In this document: in pieces, positions 34,627 through 44,822 of the stretch | Layout of the letters: the number at the start of each line of letters is the position of its first letter | Numbering within the stretch: the stretch's first letter is position 1 | From: an uncultured Lachnospiraceae bacterium | Lineage (GTDB): Bacteria > Bacillota > Clostridia > Lachnospirales > Lachnospiraceae | Reading direction: 5' to 3' | Assembly: GCA_947628225.1 (NCBI GenBank) | Contig: CANQYY010000005.1 | Span: forward strand, 62,001 to 126,000 | Length of the DNA stretch: 64,000 nt | Made by a program: the position numbers and the translations under genes | Notes under the pieces: generated by a model | Databases searched by the model: none | What the model was told of the DNA's origin: nothing | What the model saw: the letters and a program-made list of their open reading frames with translations, nothing else

Positions 34627-36570
34627 ATGAAAGACGGATTTATCAAAGTAGCAGTATGCACACCGGATTTAAAGGTGGCGGATTGTTTTTACAACGCAGA
34701 GCAGATGATACAGAAGGCAGAAAAAATGGAAAAAGAGGGGGTCAGGCTGCTGGCATTTCCCGAGTTAGCCATAACAGGCTACACCTGTAATGACATATTT
34801 TTACAGGATACGCTATTAGAAGGCGCCCTGAACGCCCTCCAAAAATACAAAGAGGCTACTGCCCATCTGAACCTTGTTTCCGTGATTGGGATACCGTTAG
34901 AATATAAAGGCCGTCTTTACAATACTGCCATGGTACTGAACAAAGGCAGGATTCTGGGGGCGGTGCCCAAAAGCCATATTCCTAATTATAGTGAGTTTTA
35001 CGAAGCCAGACAGTTTTCTTCCGGAAAGGATATGTCTGCGGAGCTTACTCTCCCTACAGGCGATACCATTATTGTCAGCCCTCGTCTGCTATTTGCCCAG
35101 GAGCATATGCCGGAGTTTTGCTTTGGGATTGAAATTTGTGAGGATCTCTGGATGCCGGATCCGCCGTCCGGAGGGATTGCCCAAAAGGGGGCGCTGATTA
35201 TTGTCAACCCCTCTGCCAGCGACGAGCTGACGGGAAAAGCGGCATACCGCAGAGAGCTGGTCAAAAACCAGTCGGCGAGGACGATTTCGGCATATTTATA
35301 CGCAGATGCCGGAGAAGGCGAATCCACCACAGACATGGTATTTGCCGGACATAATATGATAGTAGAAAATGGAGTTGTATTAAAGGAGAGCCTTCCCTTT
35401 GAGGGAAGGGACTTAATTACGGAAATTGATTTACGGCGGTTGAAAAACGAACGCCGCCGCATGACAACATTTTCCATGGATGACGGGGAAAAAGAGAATC
35501 CGCAATTTACTACTATATTATTCGATACGGGGGAGCGGGCAGAAACCCCGCTGACCAGAAAATTTCCTAAAACGCCCTTCGTTCCGTCCGATAAAAAGCA
35601 TCGGGACGAGCGGTGCAATGAGATCTTAAATATCCAGACGGCAGGTCTGGTAAAACGGCTGCGGCATACCGGCTGTAAACAGGCAGTTATCGGTCTGTCC
35701 GGCGGATTGGACTCCACGCTGGCGCTGTTAGTTACGGTGCGCGCCTTCCAAAAATTAGAATGGGATATAAAAGGAATTATAGGTATTACAATGCCCTGCT
35801 TCGGGACAACAGGCAGAACCTATGACAATGCCGTCAGACTGTCAGAAGAACTGGGGATAACCCTGCGGAAAATTCCAATTCGGGATGCCGTTTTACAACA
35901 TTTCCGGGATATCGGACAAGCTGCAGATGTTCAGGACGTTACCTATGAAAACGGACAGGCAAGGGAGCGCACCCAGATATTAATGGACGTTGCCAACCAA
36001 TGCGGCGGCATGGTAATTGGAACGGGAGATATGTCAGAGCTTGCTCTTGGCTGGGCTACCTATAACGGCGACCATATGTCCATGTATGGAGTAAATTGTT
36101 CCGTGCCAAAAACCCTTGTCCGCTATCTTGTGCAATACTATGCCGATACCGTAAAGAATGAAACGCTGAAAAAAGTTTTGCGCGATGTACTCGATACTCC
36201 GGTCAGCCCGGAACTTTTACCGCCAAAGGACGGAGAAATCGCCCAGAAAACAGAGGATATTGTAGGTCCGTATGAACTGCACGATTTCTATTTGTACTAT
36301 ATGCTGCGCTGCGGGTTTACCCCATCCAAAATTTTCAGGCTGGCTGTTTATACCTTTGAGGGCGTTTATGATCCCCGGACCATTTATCAGTGGCTGGACA
36401 CCTTCTGCCACCGCTTTTTCCGGCAGCAGTTTAAACGCTCCTGTCTGCCGGATGGACCAAAGGTAGGAACCGTATCGCTTTCGCCAAGGGGAGATTTGCG
36501 TATGCCGAGTGATGCCAGCGATGCCCTGTGGAAGGAAGAGTTAGACCGTATTTACCATAGCCTTGCTTAG
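34627..36570 (+). CDS. nadE: Glutamine-dependent NAD+ synthetase
   Basis: NadE converts nicotinate adenine dinucleotide to NAD+, using ammonia from glutamine. The 647-residue product is the two-domain form. The N-terminal nitrilase-type glutaminase has the triad Glu46 (FPELAITGYT), Lys115 (PKSHIPNY) and Cys171 (GIEICEDLW). The C-terminal synthetase carries the PP-loop GLSGGLDSTLAL near residue 355 and GTGDMSELALGW. ATG 34627 follows TGGAGG; the upstream in-frame codons are unsupported. The last 30 bases overlap the convergent FMN-bind-like gene. No clear promoter is seen in the GC-rich leader. Confidence 0.95.
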   Translation: MKDGFIKVAVCTPDLKVADCFYNAEQMIQKAEKMEKEGVRLLAFPELAITGYTCNDIFLQDTLLEGALNALQKYKEATAHLNLVSVIGIPLEYKGRLYNTAMVLNKGRILGAVPKSHIPNYSEFYEARQFSSGKDMSAELTLPTGDTIIVSPRLLFAQEHMPEFCFGIEICEDLWMPDPPSGGIAQKGALIIVNPSASDELTGKAAYRRELVKNQSARTISAYLYADAGEGESTTDMVFAGHNMIVENGVVLKESLPFEGRDLITEIDLRRLKNERRRMTTFSMDDGEKENPQFTTILFDTGERAETPLTRKFPKTPFVPSDKKHRDERCNEILNIQTAGLVKRLRHTGCKQAVIGLSGGLDSTLALLVTVRAFQKLEWDIKGIIGITMPCFGTTGRTYDNAVRLSEELGITLRKIPIRDAVLQHFRDIGQAADVQDVTYENGQARERTQILMDVANQCGGMVIGTGDMSELALGWATYNGDHMSMYGVNCSVPKTLVRYLVQYYADTVKNETLKKVLRDVLDTPVSPELLPPKDGEIAQKTEDIVGPYELHDFYLYYMLRCGFTPSKIFRLAVYTFEGVYDPRTIYQWLDTFCHRFFRQQFKRSCLPDGPKVGTVSLSPRGDLRMPSDASDALWKEELDRIYHSLA

Positions 36571-36990
36571 CGCGGTTTTTACTCCCTCGATTAGCAGGGA
36601 TTCTGTGTATTTGCTTTTTTCCGAAAGGGGTACGTCATCAATCGCGGTACCCTGAATCAGTTCTTTTTCGATGGATTCCAGGGACGGTTTTACCAAGGGG
36701 TACATCGTATTGACAGAATCTTCCAGATTCACAAAGGATACCGATTTAACCTGGTCGGCATCTACCACTACTTCTAAATTAAGAGTAGTGTCCCCCAGTT
36801 TGATCTGGGAATTATAGACACCGGGAATATATGCTGCGGTGCCGGAGGCATCGCTTGTTTTGCCAGAGTCCTTTTTGGATGGGAAAAACATAAAGACAAG
36901 AAGCAGAATAAGCAGGATACCAAGTCCTACGAAAATCGCAGTATATATCAGTTCTTTCATTTGAATGACGACAATTTTAGTTTTTGCCAT
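36541..36990 (-). CDS. Membrane-anchored FMN-bind-like protein of unknown function
   Basis: This 149-residue protein has one N-terminal membrane segment (about residues 14-36, IYTAIFVGLGILLILLLVF) followed by a short S/K/G linker and an extracytoplasmic domain. That domain opens with YIPGVYNSQIKLGDTTLNLEV, reminiscent of FMN_bind domains, but I see no S-G-A-T-x-T site for covalent flavin. I do not recognise the family with certainty. The start at 36990 follows AAGGAGG. It is divergent from addB, and its 3' end overlaps nadE by 30 bases. Confidence 0.7.
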   Translation of the reverse strand: MAKTKIVVIQMKELIYTAIFVGLGILLILLLVFMFFPSKKDSGKTSDASGTAAYIPGVYNSQIKLGDTTLNLEVVVDADQVKSVSFVNLEDSVNTMYPLVKPSLESIEKELIQGTAIDDVPLSEKSKYTESLLIEGVKTALSKAMVNTV

Positions 36991-37107
36991 GAGGTGGGCC
37001 TCCTTCAGATATGGAGTATATTATCATGCTTACTATATTGTATGCGGGAGGGTGGTCGGATATGAATGCCGTATATGTGAAAAAGTGCGCGCAGTTGGAG
37101 GGGAAAT

Positions 37108-40100
37108 ATGTCATTGCAATTTATTTTGGGGGGAGCCGGCAGCGGAAAAAGTACCTACTTGTATCATATGATAAGCAGGGAAGCCGCAGACCGGAAAAAT
37201 AAAAAATTTATTGTTCTTGTACCGGATCAGTTTACGTTGGAAACACAAAAAACGTTAGTGGAACAAAGCGGAAAAAAAGGAATTTTAAATATAGACGTAT
37301 TGAGCTTTCACCGTCTTGCCTATCGTGTTTTTGAAGAAATCCCCGCGCTCCGGAAAACAGTGCTGGAGGACATGGGTAAGATGATGCTTTTGCGAAAGAT
37401 ATTTGCCGAGCAGAAGGGAAAACTAAAATACTTTAAAAAGGGCTGCGATAAGCCGGGATTTTTGGACGAGTGCAAATCATTTCTCTGTGAGCTGATGCAG
37501 TATGCGGTAGATGAAGAGAAATTAGGGGAAATGGCAGAAAGTCTTGGCGGGGACAGCCTCATGGCTTTAAAGCTGCAGGATCTGGAGCTGCTCTACCATG
37601 CCTTCAGGGAAAAAATGGGCGATACATATATGACGGCAGAGGAACTGGTTCCTCAGCTTACCGGGGTGGTAAATACGATTTCCTGGCTCAAAGACAGTAC
37701 GATCTGCCTGGACGGTTTTACCGGCTTTACTCCGACCCAGTATGATTTACTGAAAGAGCTGATGCGCTGCTGTGAAAAAATAATAGTGACAGTAACTACG
37801 GACCGGACGGAAAAGAGGAAACCGGTTTTTTCCCTTAGTAATGAAACGATAACAAAACTTTCTTCTCTTGCCCGGCATATACCGATACCGATTGAAAAAC
37901 CGATTATTACCGGCAAAGGAAAAGAAAAGGTGCCCTACCGTGTGGCGGGCAGTAAACAGCTTAGTTTTCTGGAGGAAAATATTTTTTCGTATACAAAGAA
38001 AAAATGGGAAGAAGAGGTTACGGATATTTCCCTGTGCGTCTGCAAAAAGGAGTCGGACGAGGCGGCGCTGGTGGCAAGAAAGATATGGTGGCTGGTAGAA
38101 AAGGAAGGCTATTCCTATGAGGATATCGCAGTGGTAACAGGAGATATTGCCGCCTATGAGCAGCCGCTGGCAAAAGAGCTGAGCCGGATGGGGATCCGGT
38201 ATTTCATGGACTATAAAAAAAGCATCGGAGCCAATGCTTTAGCAGAATACATACTGGCATTTATGGAGATGTTCCGGCGGGGGATGGATTATGACAGTAC
38301 CTTTCGTTTTTTGCGGAACGGCTTGTCCCCTCTGACGTCAGAAGAAACGGACTACCTTGAAAATTATGTTATTGCCAGAGGGCGCCGGGGGCTTTCTTCC
38401 TATCGGAGGGAATGGGAGTATTCGGTGGAATCCATAGATCTTGTGAGGATTAACGAGTATCGGGAAAAGCTGGTATCGGCAGTGGGGCCTGCCATGTCGG
38501 CGCTGGCAGGGGGAAAAAAGACGGTAGAGGAATTTACCCGGATTTTGTATCAGTTGATCTTAGATAACCGGCTTTACGAAAAGCTGGTGGAAAAGAGCAG
38601 CCGTTTTGAAGAAGAGGGAAATTTACTGTTGGCAAGGGAATATAAAAGCATTTACCGGCTGATGATAGAGCTTTTTGAGGAAACCGTAGAAATCCTTGGA
38701 AATGAAACGGTAACCTTCCGGGAATATGAGGAGCTGTTATCAGCGGGGATTTCGGAGGGGCTGGTGGGATTCGTCCCCCCTGCTTCCCATCAGGTTATGG
38801 TAGCGGATGTAGAGAGAAGCCGGTTGAAAAATATAAAAGTTTTATTTTTCGTGGGGGTAAATGACGATAAAATACCGAAAAGCCAGGGAACCCCCGGAAT
38901 TTTAACGGAAAATGAAAGAAGGAAGATCGGCGAACAGGGCATTGAACTTGCTCCCTCTGGCGAAAAACAGTCATTTGCGGAGCAGTTTTACCTCTATCTG
39001 ACTTTGACCAAGGCTTCGGACCGTCTGATACTGACCTATTCCAAAATGGGGGAGGACGGCAGCAGCAGGCGGCCGGCGTATTTAATACAGAAATTACTAT
39101 CCCTTTATCCCCGGTTAAAACCGGAGGAAATAGAAAAAGAACGCTCTGTGGAAAAAATTCTGGGAACGGACTGTGGGAAGACCTATTTGGTATCCTGCCT
39201 GTCGGATGGCAGTTTTATGCGGGACAGCGCTTTCTGGGAGATTGCCGCCCACTACCGGGAACAGGAACCGGAGTGGTTTTTTAGCCTGCTCCGGGAAAGA
39301 GAAAAAAGCGGGAAAAAGACAAATCTGTCGAAGGAGATGGCGGAGCTTCTCTATGGAAACCGGCTCTATGGCAGCGTGACCCGTCTGGAGCAGTTTGCCC
39401 GATGTCCGTATGCCTACTATCTGTTGTTTGGACTGGGGCTCAGGGAGAGGGAGCAGTATTCGGTGGAGGCATTTGACTATGGCAATGTGTTTCACCGCGC
39501 GATGGAGCATTTTTCCCATAAATTAGAGGAACAGGGCAGAAAGTGGCAGGATTTAAAAGAAGAAGAAGTAAGGGCGATGGCGGGAGAGTGCGTCGATTAT
39601 GCGGTTGAGGGATATAAGGGCAGGATGTTCCATCAGTCCAAACGGGTGGAATTTATGATTATCCGCATGAAACGGGTAATGGAAAATACGGTGTGGGGTA
39701 TCTGGAAGCAGATGAAAGAAGGAGATTTTTACCAGATTTATTCCGAAAAGAAATTTTTAGCGCAGGATGGTCTGGAGGCCTTGAAAATATCCCTTGGCGG
39801 GGGAAAAGATTTGGTATTGGGCGGGCAGATAGACCGGGTGGATACCTGTGAGCGGGAAGACGAGCGGCTGGTAAAAATCATTGATTATAAAAGCGGCAGC
39901 AGAGATTTGTCCCTGGACAAAATATACTATGGCATTAAACTTCAGTTGATTACTTATATGTCGGCGGCGATGGAGCTTTTGGAAAAGGACGGGGCAGAGA
40001 AAAAGACCGTGCCGGCGGCGATGTTATACTATCCGATGAAGGAACCGGAATTACCCTGGCAGGAGGAATCGGAGGAAGAGAGGAAAGACAGGGCGTTTGA

Positions 40101-40506
40101 GGCAATGAAATGTACCGGATATGTTAATGGGGCGGCGGATATTTTAGAAAAAATGGATGCCGCTGTAGCCGAAAACGGTGAAAAAATACCGGGGAGCAAA
40201 TCGCAGGTAATACCGGTGGCGGTAAAAAAGGACGGAGATTTTTCCAGTACTTCCCGCGTCATGACGACGGAGCAGTTTCAGGCGCTGATGGCCCATACCA
40301 GAAAAAAAATGCAGGAATTTGGAGAGCGGATTTTCTCCGGAGAAATCGCGGCGGAGCCCTATTATCTCCGTTCGGAGTGCGGCTGCGACACCTGTCATCT
40401 GAACGCTGTCTGCGGTGTGGAGAAAAAAGAAATTTCCGCCCGCCGGAGGGAGTACCCGGATATGAGCGAGGAAGAAATATGGGAGGCGCTGCATGAAAAA
40501 GATTGA
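37108..40506 (+). CDS. addB: ATP-dependent helicase/nuclease subunit B (AddB)
   Basis: AddAB processes double-strand DNA ends for RecA loading. AddB (1132 residues) has Walker A GGAGSGKST at the extreme N-terminus, the LVPDQFTLETQ region typical of AddB, and a C-terminal RecB-type nuclease with KIIDYKSGSRD near residue 930. The four cysteines of the structural [4Fe-4S] cluster are visible: one in ARCPYAYYL (near residue 770) and three in CGCDTCHLNAVC near residue 1095. ATG 37108 follows TGGAGGGG. The gene overlaps addA by 14 bases. The upstream 117 bases are shared with a divergent gene; I see no convincing promoter. Confidence 0.95.
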   Translation: MSLQFILGGAGSGKSTYLYHMISREAADRKNKKFIVLVPDQFTLETQKTLVEQSGKKGILNIDVLSFHRLAYRVFEEIPALRKTVLEDMGKMMLLRKIFAEQKGKLKYFKKGCDKPGFLDECKSFLCELMQYAVDEEKLGEMAESLGGDSLMALKLQDLELLYHAFREKMGDTYMTAEELVPQLTGVVNTISWLKDSTICLDGFTGFTPTQYDLLKELMRCCEKIIVTVTTDRTEKRKPVFSLSNETITKLSSLARHIPIPIEKPIITGKGKEKVPYRVAGSKQLSFLEENIFSYTKKKWEEEVTDISLCVCKKESDEAALVARKIWWLVEKEGYSYEDIAVVTGDIAAYEQPLAKELSRMGIRYFMDYKKSIGANALAEYILAFMEMFRRGMDYDSTFRFLRNGLSPLTSEETDYLENYVIARGRRGLSSYRREWEYSVESIDLVRINEYREKLVSAVGPAMSALAGGKKTVEEFTRILYQLILDNRLYEKLVEKSSRFEEEGNLLLAREYKSIYRLMIELFEETVEILGNETVTFREYEELLSAGISEGLVGFVPPASHQVMVADVERSRLKNIKVLFFVGVNDDKIPKSQGTPGILTENERRKIGEQGIELAPSGEKQSFAEQFYLYLTLTKASDRLILTYSKMGEDGSSRRPAYLIQKLLSLYPRLKPEEIEKERSVEKILGTDCGKTYLVSCLSDGSFMRDSAFWEIAAHYREQEPEWFFSLLREREKSGKKTNLSKEMAELLYGNRLYGSVTRLEQFARCPYAYYLLFGLGLREREQYSVEAFDYGNVFHRAMEHFSHKLEEQGRKWQDLKEEEVRAMAGECVDYAVEGYKGRMFHQSKRVEFMIIRMKRVMENTVWGIWKQMKEGDFYQIYSEKKFLAQDGLEALKISLGGGKDLVLGGQIDRVDTCEREDERLVKIIDYKSGSRDLSLDKIYYGIKLQLITYMSAAMELLEKDGAEKKTVPAAMLYYPMKEPELPWQEESEEERKDRAFEAMKCTGYVNGAADILEKMDAAVAENGEKIPGSKSQVIPVAVKKDGDFSSTSRVMTTEQFQALMAHTRKKMQEFGERIFSGEIAAEPYYLRSECGCDTCHLNAVCGVEKKEISARRREYPDMSEEEIWEALHEKD

Positions 40507-43500
40507 ATGGACAAGGGAACAGAAAAAAGCGATTGACCTGCGGGACTGCAATCTTTTGGTGTCGGCGGCGGCTGGATCGGGAAAGACTGCCGTTTTAGTC
40601 GAACGCATTTTCCGGAGAATTACTGACAAAGAAGATCCCGTGGATATCGACCGGTTTGTCGTTGTGACCTTTACCAGAGCGGCGGCAGACCAGATGAAAG
40701 ACCGGTTACGGGAGAGATTGGAGCGCGCCATTGAGAAGGACCCGGATAATATTCATTTACAGCGGCAGGCAGGGCTGATCGCCTCAGCGCATATTTCTAC
40801 GGTACATAGCTTTTGCGGTTTTGTCATACAAAATTATTTTCACCGCATCGGACTGGACCCGGCTTATCGTCAGGGTACCAAAAGCGAGCTTTCCATGCTT
40901 CGGACAGAAACGCTGGAGCAGATTCTGGAGGAAGAGTACGCAGACCGGTCGCCGGATTTTTTAGATCTGGCCCAGATGAATATGTTTAACCGTTCCGACG
41001 CCCGCATGCTGGAATTGATACAGGAAATCTATGACAAGGCGGTCAGCGAGCCGTTTCCGGAGCAATGGCTGGCGAAGATGGAGGGCTTTTTAGAAATAAA
41101 GAAAGCGGATGAGTGGGAAAATTCGGATTTTTGCGCCGCCCTGCTCTCCGATGTCAGGCGGCTGGCAGAGGGGATTGCGGAGGAAAAGGAAACTCTTCTG
41201 GGTTTTTGCCGTCAGCCGGGCGGGCCGTATTATTATGAGAAGCAGTTAGAAGAACTGGGGGAACTCTGCGAAAAAATAAAACAAGCTGCTTCATATGAGG
41301 ATACCCGCCGGATTTTTGAGGAAATGACTTTTTCCCGCATGACGTCAAAGAAAGATGAGGGAGTGGAGGATTCCTTAAAACAGGCAGTAATAGAAGGAAG
41401 AAAACGCAGTAAAGAAGAACTGGAAAAAATACGGAAAGGATATTTTTTCCAGAGCGTGGAAGAACATATAAAAGACTTACAGGCAATGGGAGGAAAGCTG
41501 AAAACCCTGCTCCGGCTGACCAGGCGTTTTCTTGTGGAATTCACAGAAAAAAAGAGGGAGCGCGGGATTGTTGACTTCCATGATTTAGAGCAGTTAGCCT
41601 TATCGATTCTTTTAGTCTGGGATGAAGAAAAAAAAGAATATGTCCGCTCTGAGGCGGCGAAGGAACTGGCAGAGCAGTTTGTCGAGATTATGATCGATGA
41701 ATATCAGGACAGCAACCGGGTGCAGGATACGCTGTTAAAAAGCGTATCCCGTGACGGCTTATCCGGGTACGCCCCTAATATTTTTATGGTGGGGGATGTG
41801 AAGCAGAGCATTTACCGGTTTCGCAATGCCTGTCCCGAGCTTTTTGGGGAAAAACTGGATTCCTATGCTCCGGAGGGAAGCCGGTACCGCCGGATAGATT
41901 TGCATGAAAATTTTCGCAGCCGGGCGATGATACTGGAGGGGACAAACCGGGTATTTGAAAAAATTATGCACAGGGATCTGGGCGGGGTGGAATATAATCA
42001 GGAAGCGGCGCTTTTCCCGGCCCGGGAATTTGAGCCGACAACGAAAAGGACGGCAGGAAAAATAGATGCCTATATCATCCCGGAAAAAGAGGACGCACAG
42101 TTGGAGGGGAAATTGATTGCCGCAAAAATACGGGAGATGACCGGAAAAAATCCTCTTTACGTTTGGGAGGATGGGAAATACCGTCCGGCAGCTTACCGGG
42201 ATATTGTTATTTTGACCAGAAGCGTGAAGCTTATGGGACAGGGGTATTATGACGCCCTGACGGAAGCGGGGATCCCAACGGTGATGGAGCACAGTCAGGG
42301 CTTCTTTGACACAAGGGAAATCCAGTTGATGACTGCCATGCTGCAAATTCTGGATAATCCGAGGCAGGATATACCGCTTGCCTCGGTGTTATGCGGGCCG
42401 ATGTTTGACCTCAGTGAAGAGGAATTAACGGGAATCCGCGCCCAAAACAGGCAGGGGCTGTTATACGAAGCGCTTCTTGCCTATGACAAAGAGGACGGGA
42501 TTCGTGAAAAAATAGAATGCTTTTTACAGACATTAAATGGGTTAAGAAAAAAGATCTCTTATGGCACTGTGGCGGAATTAATTCAGGATATTTATGATCA
42601 AACCGGGATTTACGAAAAAATAAGGATGGGGAAGGAGGGCGCCCAGCGGACGGCGAATATGGACAGCTTAATGGAACTGGCGAGGGAATTTGACCAGACA
42701 ACCTATCATGGCCTGTACCAGTTTGTCCGTTATATTAACCGGATCCGGGAGCAGAAGGAGGAAATGGGGGAGGTTAATCTTGCCGGGGAAGAGGAGAATG
42801 TTGTCCGCATTATGACGATACATAAGAGTAAGGGGCTGGAATTTCCCGTTGTCTTTGTGGCGGGCATGGGGAAACAGCTTGCCAGAGCCAATCATTCATT
42901 TTTGACAATTTTACCGAAAATGGGAATTTCTTCAAAAATTGTCGATAACGAAACCAGGACAGTAAAGGATACCGTGTACCGGAAAGTATTGCAGCGGCAG
43001 AATGATCTGGATGACCTTGGCGAGGATATGCGCGTGCTGTATGTGGCGATGACCAGGGCAAAAGAAAAACTGATTTTAATTGGCTGCACAAAGAAAATAT
43101 TGGCATCTGAGATGAATTATCTGGCAAGAAGCCATATATCCAGTATGTTAGATATGGTACTTCCGGCAATATGGCGGGAAGATGCGTACTTTACCGTCAC
43201 CTCTGTTTCCCGGGAGGAACTGGAATCGGAAGTTATTAACGAGCTGTCAGAGGAAAAAGAGGAACTTTCTCTTCTTTATAATTTTGACACATCTGTGATT
43301 TATGATAAAATGGTAAAAGAAGCAATGGACTTTTTCCGGAAATCAAAGGAGGAAACGGCAGAGCCGCTTCCGGTAAAGGTTTCGGTATCGGACTTAAAGA
43401 TGAAGTCCATGGAGGAAATGGAAAGCGAAGATTTTATAATTTTGTCCCACGAAGAAGAGGAAAATGAGAGGCCGGTTCCTGCCTTTATGAAAGAAGAGGG

Positions 43501-44044
43501 GAAAATCGATTCGGCGAAGCAGGGGGCCGCCTACGGTACTATCTGGCATCAGGTTATGGCTTCTCTTGACGTTTTGCAGACAGAAACGAAAGAAGAAATT
43601 TCAAAGGAGCTGGAAGAACTGATCGCCGCCGGGAGGTTAAAGCTGGAAGAGAGAGCGGTTATCCGGGAAGAAAAGCTGCTGGATTTCTTTCATTCCTCTC
43701 TGGGAGAAAAAATGAAGCAGGCTGCCAGGGAGGGGAGCCTCCACAGGGAGCAGCCCTTTGTGATCGGGAAGCCCGCCTGCGAGGTATTTCCGGACAGAGC
43801 AGAAACAGAAACGATACTGGTGCAGGGAATTATTGACAGCTATTTTGAAGCGGAGGGGGGCATCGTTTTAGTGGATTATAAAACGGATGCGCTTCGCCCG
43901 GGGGAAGAGGGAAAGCTCGTCGAACGTTACCGCACACAGATGAAATTGTATAAAGAAGCGCTGGAAACCATGACCGGATGCCGGGTAAAGGAATGTATCC
44001 TGTATTCTTTTTCCCTGCAAAAGGAAGTTTTGTGTCCGTGTTGA
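40493..44044 (+). CDS. addA: ATP-dependent helicase/nuclease subunit A (AddA)
   Basis: AddA is the UvrD-like helicase and nuclease subunit (1183 residues). Helicase motifs in order are WTREQKKAI (Q motif), AAAGSGKTAVLVERI (Walker A, residues about 24-38), DEYQDSN (motif II near residue 400), and VMTIHKSKGLEFPVVF-like VRIMTIHKSKGLEF (motif V near 775). The C-terminal nuclease carries GIVLVDYKTDAL near residue 1125. It begins inside the end of addB, so the subunits are coupled. The methyltransferase gene follows after 16 bases. Confidence 0.96.
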   Translation: MKKIEWTREQKKAIDLRDCNLLVSAAAGSGKTAVLVERIFRRITDKEDPVDIDRFVVVTFTRAAADQMKDRLRERLERAIEKDPDNIHLQRQAGLIASAHISTVHSFCGFVIQNYFHRIGLDPAYRQGTKSELSMLRTETLEQILEEEYADRSPDFLDLAQMNMFNRSDARMLELIQEIYDKAVSEPFPEQWLAKMEGFLEIKKADEWENSDFCAALLSDVRRLAEGIAEEKETLLGFCRQPGGPYYYEKQLEELGELCEKIKQAASYEDTRRIFEEMTFSRMTSKKDEGVEDSLKQAVIEGRKRSKEELEKIRKGYFFQSVEEHIKDLQAMGGKLKTLLRLTRRFLVEFTEKKRERGIVDFHDLEQLALSILLVWDEEKKEYVRSEAAKELAEQFVEIMIDEYQDSNRVQDTLLKSVSRDGLSGYAPNIFMVGDVKQSIYRFRNACPELFGEKLDSYAPEGSRYRRIDLHENFRSRAMILEGTNRVFEKIMHRDLGGVEYNQEAALFPAREFEPTTKRTAGKIDAYIIPEKEDAQLEGKLIAAKIREMTGKNPLYVWEDGKYRPAAYRDIVILTRSVKLMGQGYYDALTEAGIPTVMEHSQGFFDTREIQLMTAMLQILDNPRQDIPLASVLCGPMFDLSEEELTGIRAQNRQGLLYEALLAYDKEDGIREKIECFLQTLNGLRKKISYGTVAELIQDIYDQTGIYEKIRMGKEGAQRTANMDSLMELAREFDQTTYHGLYQFVRYINRIREQKEEMGEVNLAGEEENVVRIMTIHKSKGLEFPVVFVAGMGKQLARANHSFLTILPKMGISSKIVDNETRTVKDTVYRKVLQRQNDLDDLGEDMRVLYVAMTRAKEKLILIGCTKKILASEMNYLARSHISSMLDMVLPAIWREDAYFTVTSVSREELESEVINELSEEKEELSLLYNFDTSVIYDKMVKEAMDFFRKSKEETAEPLPVKVSVSDLKMKSMEEMESEDFIILSHEEEENERPVPAFMKEEGKIDSAKQGAAYGTIWHQVMASLDVLQTETKEEISKELEELIAAGRLKLEERAVIREEKLLDFFHSSLGEKMKQAAREGSLHREQPFVIGKPACEVFPDRAETETILVQGIIDSYFEAEGGIVLVDYKTDALRPGEEGKLVERYRTQMKLYKEALETMTGCRVKECILYSFSLQKEVLCPC

Positions 44045-44060
44045 AAGGGAGGATAAGGAT

Positions 44061-44822
44061 ATGTACGAAGGATTCGCCAATGTCTATGACCATATGATGA
44101 ACCATATTCCCTATGAGGAGTGGTTTGAACATCTGAAAAAATATTTAACCAGGCATGATGTAACGGAGGGTACCATCTGTGAACTTGGCTGCGGAACCGG
44201 TACGATGACAGAATTATTTGCCGAGGCAGGCTATCATATGATAGGGATTGACAGCTCGGTGGAGATGCTGGCGCTTGCCCAGCATAAAAAAGAGGAAACC
44301 GGCGCGGATATTTTATATCTGCAGCAGAACATGGAGGAGCTGACCCTGGCAGAACCGGTGGATGCCGTCATCAGCGTATGTGATTCCATGAATTATCTGT
44401 TACAGGAGGAGGCGGTGTTAAAAACCTTTTCCAGAGTAAAACAATATTTAAAGCCCGGCGGATGTTTTATTTTTGATCTGAAAACAGCCTATTGCTACCA
44501 GAATATCATCGGGAACCAGACCTGGGTAGAGCAGGATGAGGAAGTGAGCTATATCTGGGAGAATTATTTTTACGAAGAGCAGGACATCAATGAATATATG
44601 CTGACGATATTTAAACGGCAGCCGGATAGTGATTTATATGAACGGGTGGATGAGGCGCATTACCAAAAAGCATATTCGATAGAAAGATTGCAGGAGCTAT
44701 TAGAAAAAAGCGGAATGGAAATGACAGAGTGTTTCGGAGAGGATATGAAATCCGAGCCAACACCGACCAGCGAACGGATTTATATAGTGGCTAAAGTTAA
44801 GGAGGATGAGCATGAGAGTTAA
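44061..44822 (+). CDS. Class I SAM-dependent methyltransferase
   Basis: This 253-residue cytoplasmic protein has the SAM-binding motif I CELGCGTGTMTELF, the acidic post-I motif GIDSSVEMLALA, and the motif DAVISVCDSMNYL. The start MYEGFANVYDHMMNHIPYEEW is typical of a Firmicute family annotated only as class I methyltransferase; the substrate is unknown. The start follows GGGAGGAT, 16 bases after addA. Its stop overlaps the following secreted glucosaminidase gene by 11 bases, so it links the repair operon to a cell-wall gene without an obvious functional reason. Confidence 0.85.
   Translation: MYEGFANVYDHMMNHIPYEEWFEHLKKYLTRHDVTEGTICELGCGTGTMTELFAEAGYHMIGIDSSVEMLALAQHKKEETGADILYLQQNMEELTLAEPVDAVISVCDSMNYLLQEEAVLKTFSRVKQYLKPGGCFIFDLKTAYCYQNIIGNQTWVEQDEEVSYIWENYFYEEQDINEYMLTIFKRQPDSDLYERVDEAHYQKAYSIERLQELLEKSGMEMTECFGEDMKSEPTPTSERIYIVAKVKEDEHES

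Noticed and set aside
34998..35717. Minus-strand open frame of 239 codons within nadE
   Set aside because: A shadow of the glutaminase and synthetase domains, with no independent signals.
37000..37107. Promoter boxes in the addB / FMN-bind-like divergent gap
   Set aside because: TTGTAT-N17-TATGAA on the plus strand and ATACAA-N17-TATACT on the minus strand are too weak to call.
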